DNA of 64,000 nt from Parashewanella curva (GCF_003675895.1 NZ_ML014761.1:1-64000); one strand, 5' to 3'; counted from the stretch's first letter, positions 8,861-19,787 are shown. Notes: a model not told the origin generated them from the letters alone. Translations and numbers: made by a program.

Positions 8861-9780
8861 CTTAGATAAACACCATTACCATAAAAATAAGCTGAACCAG
8901 TTAGTGAATGCTCTTCAGTAACTTCAACAGTATCTTCTGAAAGTTTTAACCATAAATCATCTTGGAAATCCCGCGTATTAGACGGAATATTATCCCAATC
9001 AAATGACGTTACACCTTTCTTTAGCAAATAGGGTCTCTGCTTTGGCTCTGAAAACACCACCCAATAACTTTTTTGACGTACCTTTCCTATCTGATCCATA
9101 GATTTGACACGAGCTTTAAACTTGATCCTAGAATCTAAACAAAGTTGTTTCAAAGACAAGAAAGCGTCATCACACTCTGATTCTGTATTTGCTGACCTCA
9201 ACTGTTCGAATAAATCATAAACTTCAGTCTCATGAGCAAATGAATCTGGACAACGCTGAAGAAGCTCATGTGGCTGACAATATGCACTTGTTAGTGACTC
9301 AGCTGCTAACTCGAAAGCTTGCTTGCGTTTCTTTTGTATATCTTTGTCTTTTTTACGATTGATTTTACACAATTCTACTTTCTTTTCATTCCCATTTAAG
9401 TCGCGATAAACAAGTGTAAAAATAATATTCCCCGCATCGTTCCAATGATCAGGTGGTGTGGTCATAGTAATCATAGGCCCTTTATATCCATTAACTACTC
9501 TCCGAGGTAAATTATTGAACTTCCACATGGCTTCACGACAAGCAGTTTGATCAGTCTGCTGCAATGAACTTCCTGCTCCGCCAGCCATCAAAATAACGTT
9601 CAATGGCGTAGTAAATTCTTGTGATTTAATGCCAACCAAAAAATTTTTAAATCGCTCCCACAATCCCTGCAAACTTGAAAAGTTGCCACGTTTTCCATTT
9701 TTGATTTTGTTAATTAACGTTTCATCGATTACAGGACTATAACTGGAATATAAAAAAGAACGGCTGCCAACGATACCCAT
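8854..9780 (-). CDS. Unrecognised 308-residue cytosolic protein
   Basis: I do not recognise this protein. It has no signal peptide and no clear membrane helix. A glycine-rich segment MAGGAGSS lies near residue 65, followed by a mixed alpha/beta stretch, a Lys/Arg-rich segment (around 135-155) and a central region with several cysteines. The start is well supported: GAGGT lies five bases before the ATG at 9778-9780. It stands alone, convergent with ccmE and divergent from the penicillin acylase gene. Its AT-rich codon use resembles the other orphan genes of this window more than the ccm genes, so it is probably lineage-specific. Confidence 0.75.
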   Translation of the reverse strand: MGIVGSRSFLYSSYSPVIDETLINKIKNGKRGNFSSLQGLWERFKNFLVGIKSQEFTTPLNVILMAGGAGSSLQQTDQTACREAMWKFNNLPRRVVNGYKGPMITMTTPPDHWNDAGNIIFTLVYRDLNGNEKKVELCKINRKKDKDIQKKRKQAFELAAESLTSAYCQPHELLQRCPDSFAHETEVYDLFEQLRSANTESECDDAFLSLKQLCLDSRIKFKARVKSMDQIGKVRQKSYWVVFSEPKQRPYLLKKGVTSFDWDNIPSNTRDFQDDLWLKLSEDTVEVTEEHSLTGSAYFYGNGVYLRS

Positions 9781-10070
9781 ATTGCACCTCGCTGCAGAAA
9801 AGTAAGCTTATATCTGTAGGTTTGATTCTAATAGATTTCAATCTAAAGCCGAACCTTGATGAACCATTATTAATATGCTGGAAAAGCGACCAAAAGTCCG
9901 CCAATAGCTTTATTAGTGTATTCAGTAGCTTACAAGTAATCGTTATGGCTAATGATGAACATATAAAAATATAAACCATTGCCTACACAGTAATTAAATG
10001 TTGTCAGACGCATTTGATAGCAAGCAAATAACAGATTAAAGTAGTTGAAAAAACCAGCAAGGATAGAAGG

Positions 10071-12479
10071 ATGAAACTTGGGTTATCAAGAACGCTAAAG
10101 TCGCTAGTGCTATTTGCAGTAATAGCAATGATAACGGTTTTTATGCTATTCAGATTAAGTTTACCTCAGCTGAATGGCTCGATTACAACCTCGGTAATTA
10201 AGCACCCTGTAGATGTCACTCGTGATAGTCAAGGTGTTCCCACCATAACAGGAAAATCAAGAGCAGATGTGGCTTTTGCCACTGGCTACCTTCACGCTCA
10301 AGAACGCTTTTTCCAAATGGACTTAGCTAGACGCAACTCGGCTGGTGAACTAGCAGAACTATTTGGTGAACGTGCTATCAATTACGATAAAAAGCAACGG
10401 ATCCATCGCTTTAGACTGGTGGCTAGCCAGTCCATTAAACGATTGCCAAAAACGCAAAAACAAATCCTTAACGCCTATACCCTCGGGGTCAATCAAGGGT
10501 TAAAAGATTTAACCAGTAAGCCTTTTGAATATTGGCTACTAAACCTAGCACCTAAGCCATGGAAACCAGAAGATAGCTTTTTAGTCATCTATAGTATGTA
10601 TTTAGATCTCAATGATCCAAGCGGTCATCTCGATGCAACAAAGGGTTTTTTAGCAAAGATAGTCTCACCAAAAGTACTGGCATTCTTATCACCTCCATAC
10701 ACCCGCTGGGATTCTCCACTTCACCATGACCATAAATATCGTATAACCATCCCAAATAAAGATGAAATCAATTTAAGAAGCCTTGCACCTAAGGTTTATG
10801 CCTCAATGACAGGTAACATCAAACCCGAAATAATGATTGGTAGTAACAATTTTGCTGTTGCAGGCGAATTAACGCCTTATCACAGTGCCATGGTAGAAGA
10901 TGACATGCATCTTGGCTTACGAGTTCCCACGACATGGTATCGTGCTCAGTTACGATATCCTTCTTCTAACAAACAACAGATGGTCAAAGTGACAGGCGTT
11001 ACCCTACCTGGTGTTCCAAGCATGATTGTCGGTAGCAATGGCCAAGTTGCGTGGGCCTTTACCAATAGTTATGGAGACTGGGTAGATTTGATCAAGCTTA
11101 AGATTGATGGCAATGAATACTTTACTAAAGAGGGCAAGGACAAATTCCATACTTGGTATGACACCCTCAATATAAAAGGACAAAGTTCGATAGAAATGAA
11201 GTTCAATAGCACTCGCTGGGGACCTGTCATTGATTCACCTTATACCAATCGAAAATATGCCTTAATGTGGACAGCCCATAAACCCAGCGCCACCAACGTT
11301 AACTTAATGAAATTGGAAACGGCAAACACTGTGAAGGAAGCCATAGATATCGCGAACCAATCGGGCCTCCCTCCACAAAATATCACCATTGCCGACAGTC
11401 AAGGCAATATAGGGTGGAGCATTGCAGGCAAAATCCCTAAACGAAATCACATAGACACCAGACTTCCCATTGATTGGAGAATGGCCGATACCCAATGGCA
11501 AGGTTGGATATCACCCAATGCTTACCCTAAGGTGATAAACCCTGCAGCAAAACGAATATGGACCGCCAATGCGCGTATTGCAAGTGGTAAGGATCTTCAC
11601 AAAATTGGAGACGGTGGTTACGCCCTAGGAGCACGTCAACAACAAATCCGTGATCACTTGATGTCGTTAAAACATGTTGATGAACAAAAGCTACTGAGTG
11701 TAGCGACCGATAGCCGCGCTCTATACTTATCTCACTGGAGAAAACTGATGCTAGAGGCGTTAACACCAAATGAGCTAGAGGGACATCCAGAACGCGCCTA
11801 TATACGTGAGCAAATACAGCAGTGGAGTGGTCATGCTCAACCACATGACCATGGTTACCGCATTGTTAGAGAGTTTCATGACCAACTTAACAAGACTGTT
11901 TTACAAAGCATCGGTCGTTATTTGCTGTACACAACGCATGTGCCACACAAAGAACTCGATGATACTTGGATACAAGGGGTAAACCATGAACGAGAAATGC
12001 TATTAACCCTGTATGAGCACAAGCCAATGAACTGGTTAAGCCCACAATATAAAGATTGGGATCAATTGTTTTTACAGACGATTGATTCAGTAATAGCCAA
12101 GTTAGCTAAACAGAATCACAGTGACGCTATGACAGCACTAAAAGCCGCGACTTGGGGACAGAGAAACACAGCAGCCATCAATCATCCATTAAGCAGTGCC
12201 ATTCCAATCATTGGAAAATATCTGAATATGCCGGCCGTTGAACTAGCCGGTGATAATTGGATGCCAAGTGCACAAAGACCTAATGCTGGTGTATCAGAAA
12301 GAATGATTGTTGCACCAGGACATGAAGATAAAGGTATATTTCATATGCCCGGTGGCCAAAGTGGTCATCCACTATCACCTTACTATAAGAGTGGTTTTAA
12401 TGATTGGGTCGAAGCTAACCCAAGTCCATTACTTCCTGGTAAAACAAAATATGCACTGAAATTTATTCCACAGAAGTGA
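10071..12479 (+). CDS. Penicillin acylase family protein (Ntn hydrolase precursor)
   Basis: 802-residue precursor of the penicillin/cephalosporin/acyl-homoserine-lactone acylase family. One N-terminal helix (about 10-30) exports or anchors it. The alpha chain carries DSQGVPTI and the conserved LHAQERFFQMDLARR motif. Autocleavage is expected at Gly257-Ser258 in the IGSNNF motif, making Ser258 the N-terminal nucleophile of the beta chain. Later features include GLPPQNITIAD and a C-terminal GQSGHPLSPYYKSGFNDW segment, both typical of the family. Substrate cannot be told from sequence; amide hydrolysis of acylated compounds is likely. It is monocistronic, ending at the terminator at 12499-12528. 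Confidence 0.9.
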   Translation: MKLGLSRTLKSLVLFAVIAMITVFMLFRLSLPQLNGSITTSVIKHPVDVTRDSQGVPTITGKSRADVAFATGYLHAQERFFQMDLARRNSAGELAELFGERAINYDKKQRIHRFRLVASQSIKRLPKTQKQILNAYTLGVNQGLKDLTSKPFEYWLLNLAPKPWKPEDSFLVIYSMYLDLNDPSGHLDATKGFLAKIVSPKVLAFLSPPYTRWDSPLHHDHKYRITIPNKDEINLRSLAPKVYASMTGNIKPEIMIGSNNFAVAGELTPYHSAMVEDDMHLGLRVPTTWYRAQLRYPSSNKQQMVKVTGVTLPGVPSMIVGSNGQVAWAFTNSYGDWVDLIKLKIDGNEYFTKEGKDKFHTWYDTLNIKGQSSIEMKFNSTRWGPVIDSPYTNRKYALMWTAHKPSATNVNLMKLETANTVKEAIDIANQSGLPPQNITIADSQGNIGWSIAGKIPKRNHIDTRLPIDWRMADTQWQGWISPNAYPKVINPAAKRIWTANARIASGKDLHKIGDGGYALGARQQQIRDHLMSLKHVDEQKLLSVATDSRALYLSHWRKLMLEALTPNELEGHPERAYIREQIQQWSGHAQPHDHGYRIVREFHDQLNKTVLQSIGRYLLYTTHVPHKELDDTWIQGVNHEREMLLTLYEHKPMNWLSPQYKDWDQLFLQTIDSVIAKLAKQNHSDAMTALKAATWGQRNTAAINHPLSSAIPIIGKYLNMPAVELAGDNWMPSAQRPNAGVSERMIVAPGHEDKGIFHMPGGQSGHPLSPYYKSGFNDWVEANPSPLLPGKTKYALKFIPQK

Positions 12480-12498
12480 ATTAATTCTAGCTAGACAT

Positions 12499-12528
12499 AA
12501 AAAAACCGAGCTATTAGCTCGGCTTTTT
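12499..12528. terminator. Bidirectional terminator (penicillin acylase / alpha operon)
   Basis: CCGAGC (12506-12511) and GCTCGG (12517-12522) pair around TATTA, with an A-run on the left and a T-run on the right. It therefore works in both directions, ending the acylase gene on the plus strand and rplQ of the alpha operon on the minus strand. Confidence 0.88.
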
Positions 12529-12543
12529 TAATTTCCTGAAAAC

Positions 12544-12936
12544 TTACTCAGCTGCTTCTTCAACAACTTCAGTCGTTTCTGGACGATCAACTAGCTCAAT
12601 ATACGCCATAGGCGCTTTATCACCAGTACGTAGACCGCACTTCAGGATACGGGTGTAACCACCAGGACGTTCCTGATAGCGTGGACCCAATTCAGTAAAT
12701 AACTTACCGACAACTTCGGCGTCGCGAGTGCGAGCAAACGCTAAACGACGATTTGCAACACTGTCACTTTTAGCAAGTGTGATCAATGGCTCAACTACGC
12801 GGCGCAGTTCTTTCGCTTTAACGGTAGTCGTCTTGATGATCTCATGACGAACTAGCGATGCAGCCATGTTTGAGAACATGGCCTTACGATGACTGCTGTT
12901 GCGGTTAAGTTGACGTCCACTCTTACGATGGCGCAT
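12544..12936 (-). CDS. rplQ: 50S ribosomal protein L17
   Basis: 130-residue L17, recognised by the N-terminal [17 protein letters not shown] motif and the central ARTRDAEVV segment. It is part of the large-subunit exit-tunnel region. It is the last gene of the alpha operon (rpsM-rpsK-rpsD-rpoA-rplQ), 41 bases after rpoA, and ends 16 bases before the terminator. The C-terminus is an acidic tail. Confidence 0.98.
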   Translation of the reverse strand: MRHRKSGRQLNRNSSHRKAMFSNMAASLVRHEIIKTTTVKAKELRRVVEPLITLAKSDSVANRRLAFARTRDAEVVGKLFTELGPRYQERPGGYTRILKCGLRTGDKAPMAYIELVDRPETTEVVEEAAE

Positions 12937-12977
12937 GACTTAATCCTTATAACCTAAAATCTGTACAGACCTGGGAC

Positions 12978-13967
12978 TTATAGGTCGTCTGCTAAACTAG
13001 CTGGAGGCCAGTTTTCAAGACGCATACCTAACGACAGTCCGCGAGATGCCAAAACATCCTTAATTTCAGTAAGAGATTTCTTACCAAGATTAGGTGTCTT
13101 AAGCAACTCAACTTCAGTGCGCTGTACCAGATCACCGATGTAATGAATCGCTTCGGCTTTCAAACAGTTAGCCGAACGTACAGTTAACTCTAGATCGTCG
13201 ACAGGACGCAATAATATCGGATCGAACTCTGGCTTCTCTTCTTTCTGCTCTGGCTCAGACACATCACGAAGTTCAACAAATGCATCTAGCTGTTCAGCTA
13301 AAATCGTTGCTGAGCGACGGATCGCTTCTTCAGGGTCGATAGTACCGTTAGTGGTCATATCGATGATGAGCTTGTCTAAATCAGTACGTTGCTCAACACG
13401 AGCCGCTTCAACATTGTAAGCGATACGAGCAACAGGTGAGAAAGAAGCATCGACTAATAGACGGCCAATTGGGCGGTCGTCGTCTTCGGTTTGTGCACGA
13501 GCAGATGCTGGTACATAACCACGGCCACGTTCAACACGAATACGCATGCTGATGTCATTGTTACCTGTCAAATGACAAATAACGTGATCTGGATTCATGA
13601 TAGCAACATCGCCATCATGAGTGATATCTGCTGCGGTGACAGGGCCTGCGCCTGACTTACTCAAGGTAAGCATGGCTTCATCTTTACCCTCGAGGTGTAC
13701 TGCTAAGCCTTTTAGATTAAGCAATATTTCAAGGATATCTTCTTGTACGCCTTCCTTGCTGCTGTACTCGTGCAACACACCGTCAATTTCAACTTCGGTG
13801 ACTGCGCAGCCTGGCATAGACGACAATAGGATGCGACGCAACGCGTTACCTAAGGTGTGACCAAAACCACGCTCTAGTGGCTCTAGGGTTACTTTGGCAC
13901 GAGTTGGGTTAACCTGCTCGATATCTACGAGACGCGGTCTAAGAAATTCTTTAACAGAACCCTGCAT
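12978..13967 (-). CDS. rpoA: RNA polymerase alpha subunit
   Basis: 329 residues, exactly the usual length. The N-terminal domain (about 1-235) drives assembly of the core enzyme and contains [17 protein letters not shown]. An acidic linker with [13 protein letters not shown] follows. The C-terminal domain (about 250-329) has the [16 protein letters not shown] and [14 protein letters not shown] segments that contact UP elements and activators such as CRP. It is the fourth gene of the alpha operon. Confidence 0.99.
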   Translation of the reverse strand: MQGSVKEFLRPRLVDIEQVNPTRAKVTLEPLERGFGHTLGNALRRILLSSMPGCAVTEVEIDGVLHEYSSKEGVQEDILEILLNLKGLAVHLEGKDEAMLTLSKSGAGPVTAADITHDGDVAIMNPDHVICHLTGNNDISMRIRVERGRGYVPASARAQTEDDDRPIGRLLVDASFSPVARIAYNVEAARVEQRTDLDKLIIDMTTNGTIDPEEAIRRSATILAEQLDAFVELRDVSEPEQKEEKPEFDPILLRPVDDLELTVRSANCLKAEAIHYIGDLVQRTEVELLKTPNLGKKSLTEIKDVLASRGLSLGMRLENWPPASLADDL

Positions 13968-13991
13968 TGTGTCCTCTCTTGTTTGTTAGCC

Positions 13992-14612
13992 TTACTTAGA
14001 GTAAAGCTCGACGATCAGCTGTTCGTTTATGTCCGCAGACAGGTCGCTACGCTCAGGTAGACGCTTGAAAGCACCTTCCATCTTAGCGTTGTCTACTTCA
14101 ACCCATGTAGGCTTTTCACGTTGACCAGCCACTTCTAAAGCAGCTTGAATACGAGCTTGCTTACGTGACTTCTCGCGAATGCTTACTACATCATTCGCAG
14201 ACACTTTGAATGATGGAATGTTTACAACACGACCATTTACCATAATTGACTTATGGCTAACCAGCTGACGTGCTTCTGCGCGTGTCGAACCAAAACCCAT
14301 ACGATAAACTACATTATCTAGACGAGTTTCAAGTAATTGCAACAAGTTTTCACCAGTGTTGCCTTTAACGCGTGCAGCTTCTTTATAGTAGTTACGGAAT
14401 TGCTTTTCTAACACACCGTAAATACGACGAACTTTTTGTTTCTCACGTAACTGAAGACCGTACTCAGATAGACGAGGCTTACGAGCGCCGTGCTGACCTG
14501 GTGCAGTTTCTAGTTTACATTTCGAATCAATTGCTCTCACACCGCTCTTTAAGAAAAGGTCAGTACCTTCTCGGCGGCTGAGCTTGAGCTTGGGACCCAA
14601 GTATCTTGCCAT
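13992..14612 (-). CDS. rpsD: 30S ribosomal protein S4
   Basis: 206-residue S4, a primary 16S-binding assembly protein and, in E. coli, the translational repressor of the alpha operon. The sequence starts [18 protein letters not shown] and contains the S4 RNA-binding fold with [11 protein letters not shown] and [21 protein letters not shown]. It lacks the zinc-binding cysteines of some bacterial S4 forms, as in E. coli. It lies between rpsK and rpoA. Confidence 0.98.
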   Translation of the reverse strand: MARYLGPKLKLSRREGTDLFLKSGVRAIDSKCKLETAPGQHGARKPRLSEYGLQLREKQKVRRIYGVLEKQFRNYYKEAARVKGNTGENLLQLLETRLDNVVYRMGFGSTRAEARQLVSHKSIMVNGRVVNIPSFKVSANDVVSIREKSRKQARIQAALEVAGQREKPTWVEVDNAKMEGAFKRLPERSDLSADINEQLIVELYSK

Positions 14613-14638
14613 GATCTTTCTCCAACTATCCTAAGGCG

Positions 14639-15031
14639 TTATACACGACGCTTTTTAGGAGGACGACAACCGTTATGAGGGATTGGCGTCACGTCTGTGA
14701 TGTTGGTAATTTTATAACCAACTGCGTTCAGCGCACGAATGGCTGATTCACGACCTGGACCAGGACCCTTTACGAAAACTTCAAGGTTTTTAAGACCGTA
14801 GTCTTGAGCAGCATTACCTGCACGCTCTGCAGCAACCTGTGCAGCAAATGGAGTTGATTTACGTGAACCACGGAAACCACTACCACCTGCAGTAGCCCAA
14901 GCTAATGCATTACCTTGACGGTCTGTAATAGTAACAATTGTGTTGTTGAAAGACGCGTGGATGTGAGCCATGCCGTCTGCAATCTGTTTACGTACACGCT
15001 TGCGCGGTGAACGTGATGGACTTTTAGCCAT
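14639..15031 (-). CDS. rpsK: 30S ribosomal protein S11
   Basis: 130-residue S11 of the small-subunit platform. Recognisable segments are [35 protein letters not shown] and the C-terminal [18 protein letters not shown]. It lies between rpsM and rpsD in the alpha operon with short spacers (17 and 26 bases). Confidence 0.98.
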   Translation of the reverse strand: MAKSPSRSPRKRVRKQIADGMAHIHASFNNTIVTITDRQGNALAWATAGGSGFRGSRKSTPFAAQVAAERAGNAAQDYGLKNLEVFVKGPGPGRESAIRALNAVGYKITNITDVTPIPHNGCRPPKKRRV

Positions 15032-15048
15032 TGCTTAACCCCTTCCCG

Positions 15049-15405
15049 TTACTTTTTAATTGGCTTACGTGGACCTTTACGCGTACGCGCATTGGTCTTT
15101 GTACGTTGCCCACGGAGAGGCAGGCTACGACGATGGCGGAGACCACGATAACAACCAAGATCCATTAGGCGCTTGATGTTCATTGAAATCTCACGACGTA
15201 AGTCACCTTCTACAGTGTATTTGGCAACTTCTTCGCGTAGAGTATCTATTTGAGCTTCGCTCAATTCCTTGATCTTAGCGTCTTCAGCGATAGATGCAGC
15301 AGAACAAATTGCCTTAGCAGTTGTTTTGCCGATGCCGAAGATTGCAGTCAATGCAATGACTGTATGCTTCTGATCAGGAATGTTAATGCCAGCGATACGG
15401 GCCAC
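15049..15405 (-). CDS. rpsM: 30S ribosomal protein S13
   Basis: 118-residue S13 of the 30S head, which contacts the 50S subunit and tRNA. Diagnostic are [19 protein letters not shown] at the start, the helix-hairpin-helix [12 protein letters not shown], and the basic C-terminal tail [20 protein letters not shown]. It is the first gene of the alpha operon and has GAGGAG ahead of its ATG. A promoter lies 43-71 bases upstream. Confidence 0.98.
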   Translation of the reverse strand: MARIAGINIPDQKHTVIALTAIFGIGKTTAKAICSAASIAEDAKIKELSEAQIDTLREEVAKYTVEGDLRREISMNIKRLMDLGCYRGLRHRRSLPLRGQRTKTNARTRKGPRKPIKK

Positions 15406-15447
15406 TATGCACTCCTCAAGTTAATGGTCATCTGCGAAAAGCCCGAA

Positions 15448-15476
15448 AGGATACTCGACAGACGACAGTTTTGCAA
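15448..15476 (-). promoter_or_regulatory. Alpha operon promoter upstream of rpsM
   Basis: On the minus strand: -35 TTGCAA (15471-15476), exactly 17 bases, -10 TATCCT (15448-15453). Transcription would start near 15441, leaving a leader of only about 36 bases before rpsM. That is shorter than the E. coli alpha leader, where S4 binds a pseudoknot. It would let the alpha operon be expressed apart from the spc operon. Confidence 0.6.
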
Positions 15477-15482
15477 TCATTA

Positions 15483-15519
15483 TTTGACCGATTTACAACC
15501 TTTCACGTAAATCGGTCAA
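15483..15519 (-). terminator. Strong hairpin at the spc/alpha operon boundary
   Basis: TTGACCGATTTAC and its exact complement GTAAATCGGTCAA form a 13-bp perfect stem around a 10-base loop, between rpmJ and rpsM. No T-tract follows on the minus strand (ATAATGATT), so termination may be partial or it may be an mRNA-processing or attenuation structure. It lies just upstream of the alpha promoter. Confidence 0.6.
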
Positions 15520-15531
15520 AACTTCTTCTTT

Positions 15532-15645
15532 TTAGCCTTGACGCTGTTTGTGTTTTGGTTCAACACAGATAACGCGTACAACGCCACTACGCTTGACGAT
15601 CTTGCAGTTACGGCAGATCTTCTTCACGGAAGCTCGAACTTTCAT
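15532..15645 (-). CDS. rpmJ: 50S ribosomal protein L36
   Basis: 37-residue L36, translated by eye: [20 protein letters not shown] begins it and KHKQRQG ends it. Cys11, Cys14, Cys27 and His32 form the zinc ribbon, so this is the zinc-containing form. It starts 18 bases past the secY stop behind GGAGTG, and is the last gene of the spc operon, as in E. coli. Confidence 0.96.
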   Translation of the reverse strand: MKVRASVKKICRNCKIVKRSGVVRVICVEPKHKQRQG

Positions 15646-15663
15646 TTCATCACTCCGTTATGC

Positions 15664-17007
15664 TTATCCGCGACCAAAGCGGTCTAAATTCGCTTTGTTC
15701 ACTAGATTTGCTTTCTTCATCACAGACTCATATTGATGTGACATCATATGGGTCTGAACCTGAGCCATAAAGTCCATGATAACCACTACCATGATCAGTA
15801 GTGAAGTACCGCCGAAGTAAAATTGTACTTTCCAAGCGATAAGCATGAACTCTGGAATTAAACAGATAAAGGTAATGTATAACGCACCAGCCAATGTAAG
15901 ACGGGTCATTACTTTATCAATGTAACGCGAAGTCTGTTCTCCAGGACGTATCCCAGGAATGAATGCGCCACTCTTCTTCAAGTTGTCTGCTGTTTCACGA
16001 GGGTTGAATACCAACGCCGTGTAGAAGAAACAGAAGAAGATAATAGCAGCTGCATACAATAATGAATACAGCGGTTGTCCAGGCGACACAGCAAGTGAAA
16101 TATCACTTAACCACGCCATAGATTCATTTTGACCAAACCACTGAGCCAGTGTGCCTGGGAACAAAATGATGCTGGATGCAAAAATCGGTGGTATCACACC
16201 CGCCATATTAACTTTTAATGGCAAGTGGGTACTTTGCGCTGCAAACACCTTACGGCCTTGCTGACGCTTCGCATAGTTAACAACGATACGACGTTGACCA
16301 CGCTCGACGAATACCACGAAATATGTGACTGCAAATACAATCACAGCAAGCAGCAACAACACTAATACATTCAAGTCACCTTGACGCGCCTGCTCAGCCG
16401 TTTGGCCGATAGCAGATGGCAGACCAGCAACAATACCTGCGAAAATAAGGATCGAGATACCATTACCAATGCCGCGTTCGGTAATTTGCTCACCTAGCCA
16501 CATCAGGAACATGGTTCCTGTCACTAAGCTCACTACCGCAACAAAGTAAAAACCAAAGCCTAAGTTAACAACTAGACCTGGTACTAAGTTTGGTAAACCT
16601 GTCGCAATACCGATTGCCTGAAAGGTTGCCAACACGAACGTTCCATATCGTGTGTATTGACTAATTTTCTTACGTCCTGACTCGCCTTCCTTTTTCAGTT
16701 CAGCCAGTGCAGGATGCACAACAGTCAATAATTGCATGATGATCGACGCCGAAATGTACGGCATGATCCCCAATGCAAAGATAGAGGCACGCTCAAGGGC
16801 ACCACCAGAGAACATGTTAAACATGCCTAAGATGGTTCCCTTTTGTTGAGCAAACAGCTCTGCTAGTACAGCTGCGTCAATACCAGGAATTGGTACAAAT
16901 GAACCCGCTCTAAAGACGATAATTGCACCAATCACGAACAGGAGACGTGTCTTCAATTCTGATAGACCGCCTTTCGCGCTTTTTAAATCAAGTCCTGGTT
17001 TTGCCAT
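15664..17007 (-). CDS. secY: Protein translocase subunit SecY
   Basis: 447-residue, ten-helix channel subunit of the SecYEG translocon. Family landmarks are the plug-region [15 protein letters not shown] segment, the [16 protein letters not shown] loop, and a cytosolic C5-loop region with [22 protein letters not shown]. It exports all Sec-dependent proteins in this window and inserts membrane proteins. It lies between rplO and rpmJ in the spc operon. Confidence 0.99.
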   Translation of the reverse strand: MAKPGLDLKSAKGGLSELKTRLLFVIGAIIVFRAGSFVPIPGIDAAVLAELFAQQKGTILGMFNMFSGGALERASIFALGIMPYISASIIMQLLTVVHPALAELKKEGESGRKKISQYTRYGTFVLATFQAIGIATGLPNLVPGLVVNLGFGFYFVAVVSLVTGTMFLMWLGEQITERGIGNGISILIFAGIVAGLPSAIGQTAEQARQGDLNVLVLLLLAVIVFAVTYFVVFVERGQRRIVVNYAKRQQGRKVFAAQSTHLPLKVNMAGVIPPIFASSIILFPGTLAQWFGQNESMAWLSDISLAVSPGQPLYSLLYAAAIIFFCFFYTALVFNPRETADNLKKSGAFIPGIRPGEQTSRYIDKVMTRLTLAGALYITFICLIPEFMLIAWKVQFYFGGTSLLIMVVVIMDFMAQVQTHMMSHQYESVMKKANLVNKANLDRFGRG

Positions 17008-17013
17008 TGACGA

Positions 17014-17448
17014 TTATTCCTCGATCTTACCGCCGGCAGCTTCGATAGCTGCACGTGCACCTTTGGTTACCTTAAGACCTTTTACGGTCACTGGGCGATC
17101 AATGGTACCTGAAAGAACGATTTTCGCAAACTGGATATTGCGAGTAATTACGTTCGCTGCTTTTAGCGAATGCAAGTCAATAACATCACCGTTAACTTTA
17201 GCGAGTTCGCCTAGGCGTACTTCTGCAGTCACTAGAGACACGCGAGAAGTAAAACCGAACTTAGGCAAACGGATTTTAAGTGGCATTTGACCACCTTCAA
17301 ATCCTACGCGTACACCGCCGCCACTACGTGACTTCTGACCTTTGTGGCCGCGACCACCAGTCTTACCTAAACCAGAACCAATACCACGACCAACGCGCTT
17401 CTTAGCTGATTTAGAACCAGGTGCTGGAGATAAAGTGTTTAATTGCAT
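17014..17448 (-). CDS. rplO: 50S ribosomal protein L15
   Basis: 144-residue L15, a late-assembly large-subunit protein. The Gly/Arg/Lys-rich N-terminal half ([20 protein letters not shown]) is diagnostic, and the C-terminal globular part ends [11 protein letters not shown]. It begins one base after the rpmD stop, so the two are likely translationally coupled. Confidence 0.98.
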   Translation of the reverse strand: MQLNTLSPAPGSKSAKKRVGRGIGSGLGKTGGRGHKGQKSRSGGGVRVGFEGGQMPLKIRLPKFGFTSRVSLVTAEVRLGELAKVNGDVIDLHSLKAANVITRNIQFAKIVLSGTIDRPVTVKGLKVTKGARAAIEAAGGKIEE

Positions 17449-17449
17449 C

Positions 17450-17632
17450 TTATTCCTCCACCGATACCATGTAGTAGACTTTGTTAACCATACCGCGAAC
17501 AGAAGGAGTATCTTCTAGCTCAACAGTGTGGCCAATGCGACGTAGACCTAAACCAGTTAGGGTTGCGCGGTGCTTTGGTAAACGACCAATAGCACTTTTA
17601 GTCTGAGTTACTTTAATAGTTTTCTTAGCCAT
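17450..17632 (-). CDS. rpmD: 50S ribosomal protein L30
   Basis: 60-residue L30. [19 protein letters not shown] and [20 protein letters not shown] match the family, and the length is typical. It sits between rpsE and rplO with single-digit spacing. Confidence 0.98.
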   Translation of the reverse strand: MAKKTIKVTQTKSAIGRLPKHRATLTGLGLRRIGHTVELEDTPSVRGMVNKVYYMVSVEE

Positions 17633-17638
17633 GGTGCA

Positions 17639-18142
17639 TTACCCCTGAATGTCTTCAACGTTCAGACCACGCTTAGCTGCGATTTGCTCAGGTGACTTCA
17701 TGTGCACTAGAGCGTCTACAGTTGCGCGAACGATGTTGATCGGGTTAGTAGAACCGTAAGCTTTTGACAGTACGTTGTGTACGCCAGCAACTTCCAGAAC
17801 TGCACGCATTGCACCACCGGCGATAACACCAGTACCTTCACTTGCTGGTTGCATGTAAACTTTAGAACCAGAGTGACGACCCTTAATAGGGTGATGCAAA
17901 GTACCGTCTTTAAGCTGAACGGTCACGATGTTGCGACGAGCTTTTTCCATCGCTTTTTGGATCGCAGCAGGTACTTCACGTGCTTTACCATAGCCGTAGC
18001 CAACTTTACCATTACCGTCACCAACAACAGTTAGTGCAGTAAAGCTAAAGATACGACCACCTTTTACCACTTTAGAAACACGATTTACTGCTACAAGCTT
18101 TTCTTGTAAATCGTCTTTTTGCTGAGTTTCTAATTTAGCCAT
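17639..18142 (-). CDS. rpsE: 30S ribosomal protein S5
   Basis: 167-residue S5, important for decoding fidelity and mRNA unwinding. The double-stranded-RNA-binding N-terminal part contains [20 protein letters not shown] and the C-terminal domain contains [17 protein letters not shown]. It lies between rplR and rpmD. Confidence 0.98.
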   Translation of the reverse strand: MAKLETQQKDDLQEKLVAVNRVSKVVKGGRIFSFTALTVVGDGNGKVGYGYGKAREVPAAIQKAMEKARRNIVTVQLKDGTLHHPIKGRHSGSKVYMQPASEGTGVIAGGAMRAVLEVAGVHNVLSKAYGSTNPINIVRATVDALVHMKSPEQIAAKRGLNVEDIQG

Positions 18143-18158
18143 AATTTTGTATAACTCC

Positions 18159-18509
18159 TTAGAACTTCAGGCCAGCTTCACGAGCGGCATCAGCTAGTGC
18201 TGCTACACGACCATGATACTTGAAACCAGAACGGTCGAACGCAACGTTAGTTACGCCCTTCTCTACCGCACGCTCAGCAATAGCTTTACCTACTGCTTTC
18301 GCCGCATCAACGTTACCTGTTGCTTTTAGGCTTTCGTTTACTGCTTTTTCAGCAGTAGAAGCTGCAACGATTACGTTTGCGTCAGGACCGATAACCTGAG
18401 CGTAAATGTGACGCGGAGTACGATGTACGACCAGACGGTTAACGCCCAGTTCAAGGATCTTCTTACGAGCGCGAGTGGCGCGACGTAAGCGAGATGTTTT
18501 CTTATCCAT
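18159..18509 (-). CDS. rplR: 50S ribosomal protein L18
   Basis: 116-residue L18, the 5S rRNA-binding protein of the central protuberance. [30 protein letters not shown] and the C-terminal [20 protein letters not shown] are typical. It is between rplF and rpsE. Confidence 0.98.
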   Translation of the reverse strand: MDKKTSRLRRATRARKKILELGVNRLVVHRTPRHIYAQVIGPDANVIVAASTAEKAVNESLKATGNVDAAKAVGKAIAERAVEKGVTNVAFDRSGFKYHGRVAALADAAREAGLKF

Positions 18510-18520
18510 ATCGCGTTACC

Positions 18521-19054
18521 TTACTTCTTCTTAGCTTCTTTACGGCGAACATTTTCGTCAGCGTAACGAACACCTTTACCTTTGTAAGGCTCTGGTGGAC
18601 GGTAGCCGCGAATTTCAGCCGCAACTTGACCAACCAATTGCTTATCAACACCGCTGATAACAATTTCAGTTTGGCTTGGACATTCAGCTTTGATGCCTGC
18701 TGGTAGTTCGTGAACTAAAGGATGTGAGAAACCTAAAGTCAAATCAACGCCTTTACCTGCGATTTTCGCACGGTAACCAACACCGATAAGTTGTAGTTTC
18801 TTCTCAAAACCTTGAGAAACACCGATAACCATGTTGTTGATAAGTGCACGAGCAGTACCTGCTTGTGCCCAAGCGTTAGCTACACCTTCAACAGGTGCTA
18901 CTTTAAGCTCAGCACCTTCAACAACTGCAGTTACTGCAGCGTTTAGCTCACGAGAAAGTGTACCTTTAGCACCTTTCACTGTGATATTTTGGCCGTTTAA
19001 AGTCACTTCTACGCCAGCTGGAATAGCGACTGGTGCTTTTGCTACACGAGACAT
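18521..19054 (-). CDS. rplF: 50S ribosomal protein L6
   Basis: 177-residue L6 near the factor-binding site. It has two homologous domains; recognisable are [21 protein letters not shown] and the C-terminal [19 protein letters not shown]. The length is the usual 177. Confidence 0.98.
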   Translation of the reverse strand: MSRVAKAPVAIPAGVEVTLNGQNITVKGAKGTLSRELNAAVTAVVEGAELKVAPVEGVANAWAQAGTARALINNMVIGVSQGFEKKLQLIGVGYRAKIAGKGVDLTLGFSHPLVHELPAGIKAECPSQTEIVISGVDKQLVGQVAAEIRGYRPPEPYKGKGVRYADENVRRKEAKKK

Positions 19055-19064
19055 TGCTAACTCC

Positions 19065-19457
19065 TTATGCTACGTAGCAGATAACTTCACCACCCATGCC
19101 TGCTTGGCGGGCAGCGCGGTCGGTCATCAAGCCTTTTGAAGTGGATACGATTGCGATACCCAAACCGCCCATCACTTTAGGAAGCTCGTCTTTACCTTTG
19201 TAAATACGTAGTCCTGGACGTGATACACGTTGGATAGTCTCAACGACTGGTTTGCCTTGGAAGTATTTTAATTCAACTTCTAATTCAGGCTTGGCTTCAT
19301 CTGCTACGGCGTAGTCAGTGATATAACCTTCGTCCTTAAGAACTTTGGCTAATGCAACTTTCAGCTTAGCTGAAGGCATTTTCACAGATACTTTGTTAGC
19401 AGCTTGGCCGTTACGAATACGGGTTAACATATCCGCAATAGGATCTTGCATGCTCAT
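19065..19457 (-). CDS. rpsH: 30S ribosomal protein S8
   Basis: 130-residue S8, a central-domain 16S-binding protein that in E. coli represses the spc operon by binding mRNA near rpl[21 protein letters not shown] and the C-terminal [22 protein letters not shown] are diagnostic. Confidence 0.98.
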   Translation of the reverse strand: MSMQDPIADMLTRIRNGQAANKVSVKMPSAKLKVALAKVLKDEGYITDYAVADEAKPELEVELKYFQGKPVVETIQRVSRPGLRIYKGKDELPKVMGGLGIAIVSTSKGLMTDRAARQAGMGGEVICYVA

Positions 19458-19481
19458 ATTAGCTTACTCCGTAACAAGTGC

Positions 19482-19787
19482 TTACCAGCTGGCCTTACGT
19501 AGACCAGGAACCTCACCGCGCATAGTTGCTTCACGTAATTTGATACGGCTTAGGCCGAATTTACGTAGGAAACCATGTGGGCGTCCAGTTTGATTACAGC
19601 GGTTGCGCTGACGCGCACGGCTAGAATCACGTGGAAGACCTTGCAGCTTCAATACTGCGTCCCAACGATCTTCTTCTGAAGTCTCAGGACTTGCAATGAT
19701 AGCTTTAAGAGTCGCACGCTTCTCAGCGTACTGAGCTACAAGCTTGGCACGTTTTGCTTCACGTGCTTTCATTGAACTTTTTGCCAT
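19482..19787 (-). CDS. rpsN: 30S ribosomal protein S14 (zinc-free form)
   Basis: 101-residue S14 of the 30S head. The long form lacks the CXXC pairs of zinc S14, as in E. coli. [20 protein letters not shown] and the C-terminal [17 protein letters not shown] identify it. It lies between rplE and rpsH. Confidence 0.98.
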   Translation of the reverse strand: MAKSSMKAREAKRAKLVAQYAEKRATLKAIIASPETSEEDRWDAVLKLQGLPRDSSRARQRNRCNQTGRPHGFLRKFGLSRIKLREATMRGEVPGLRKASW

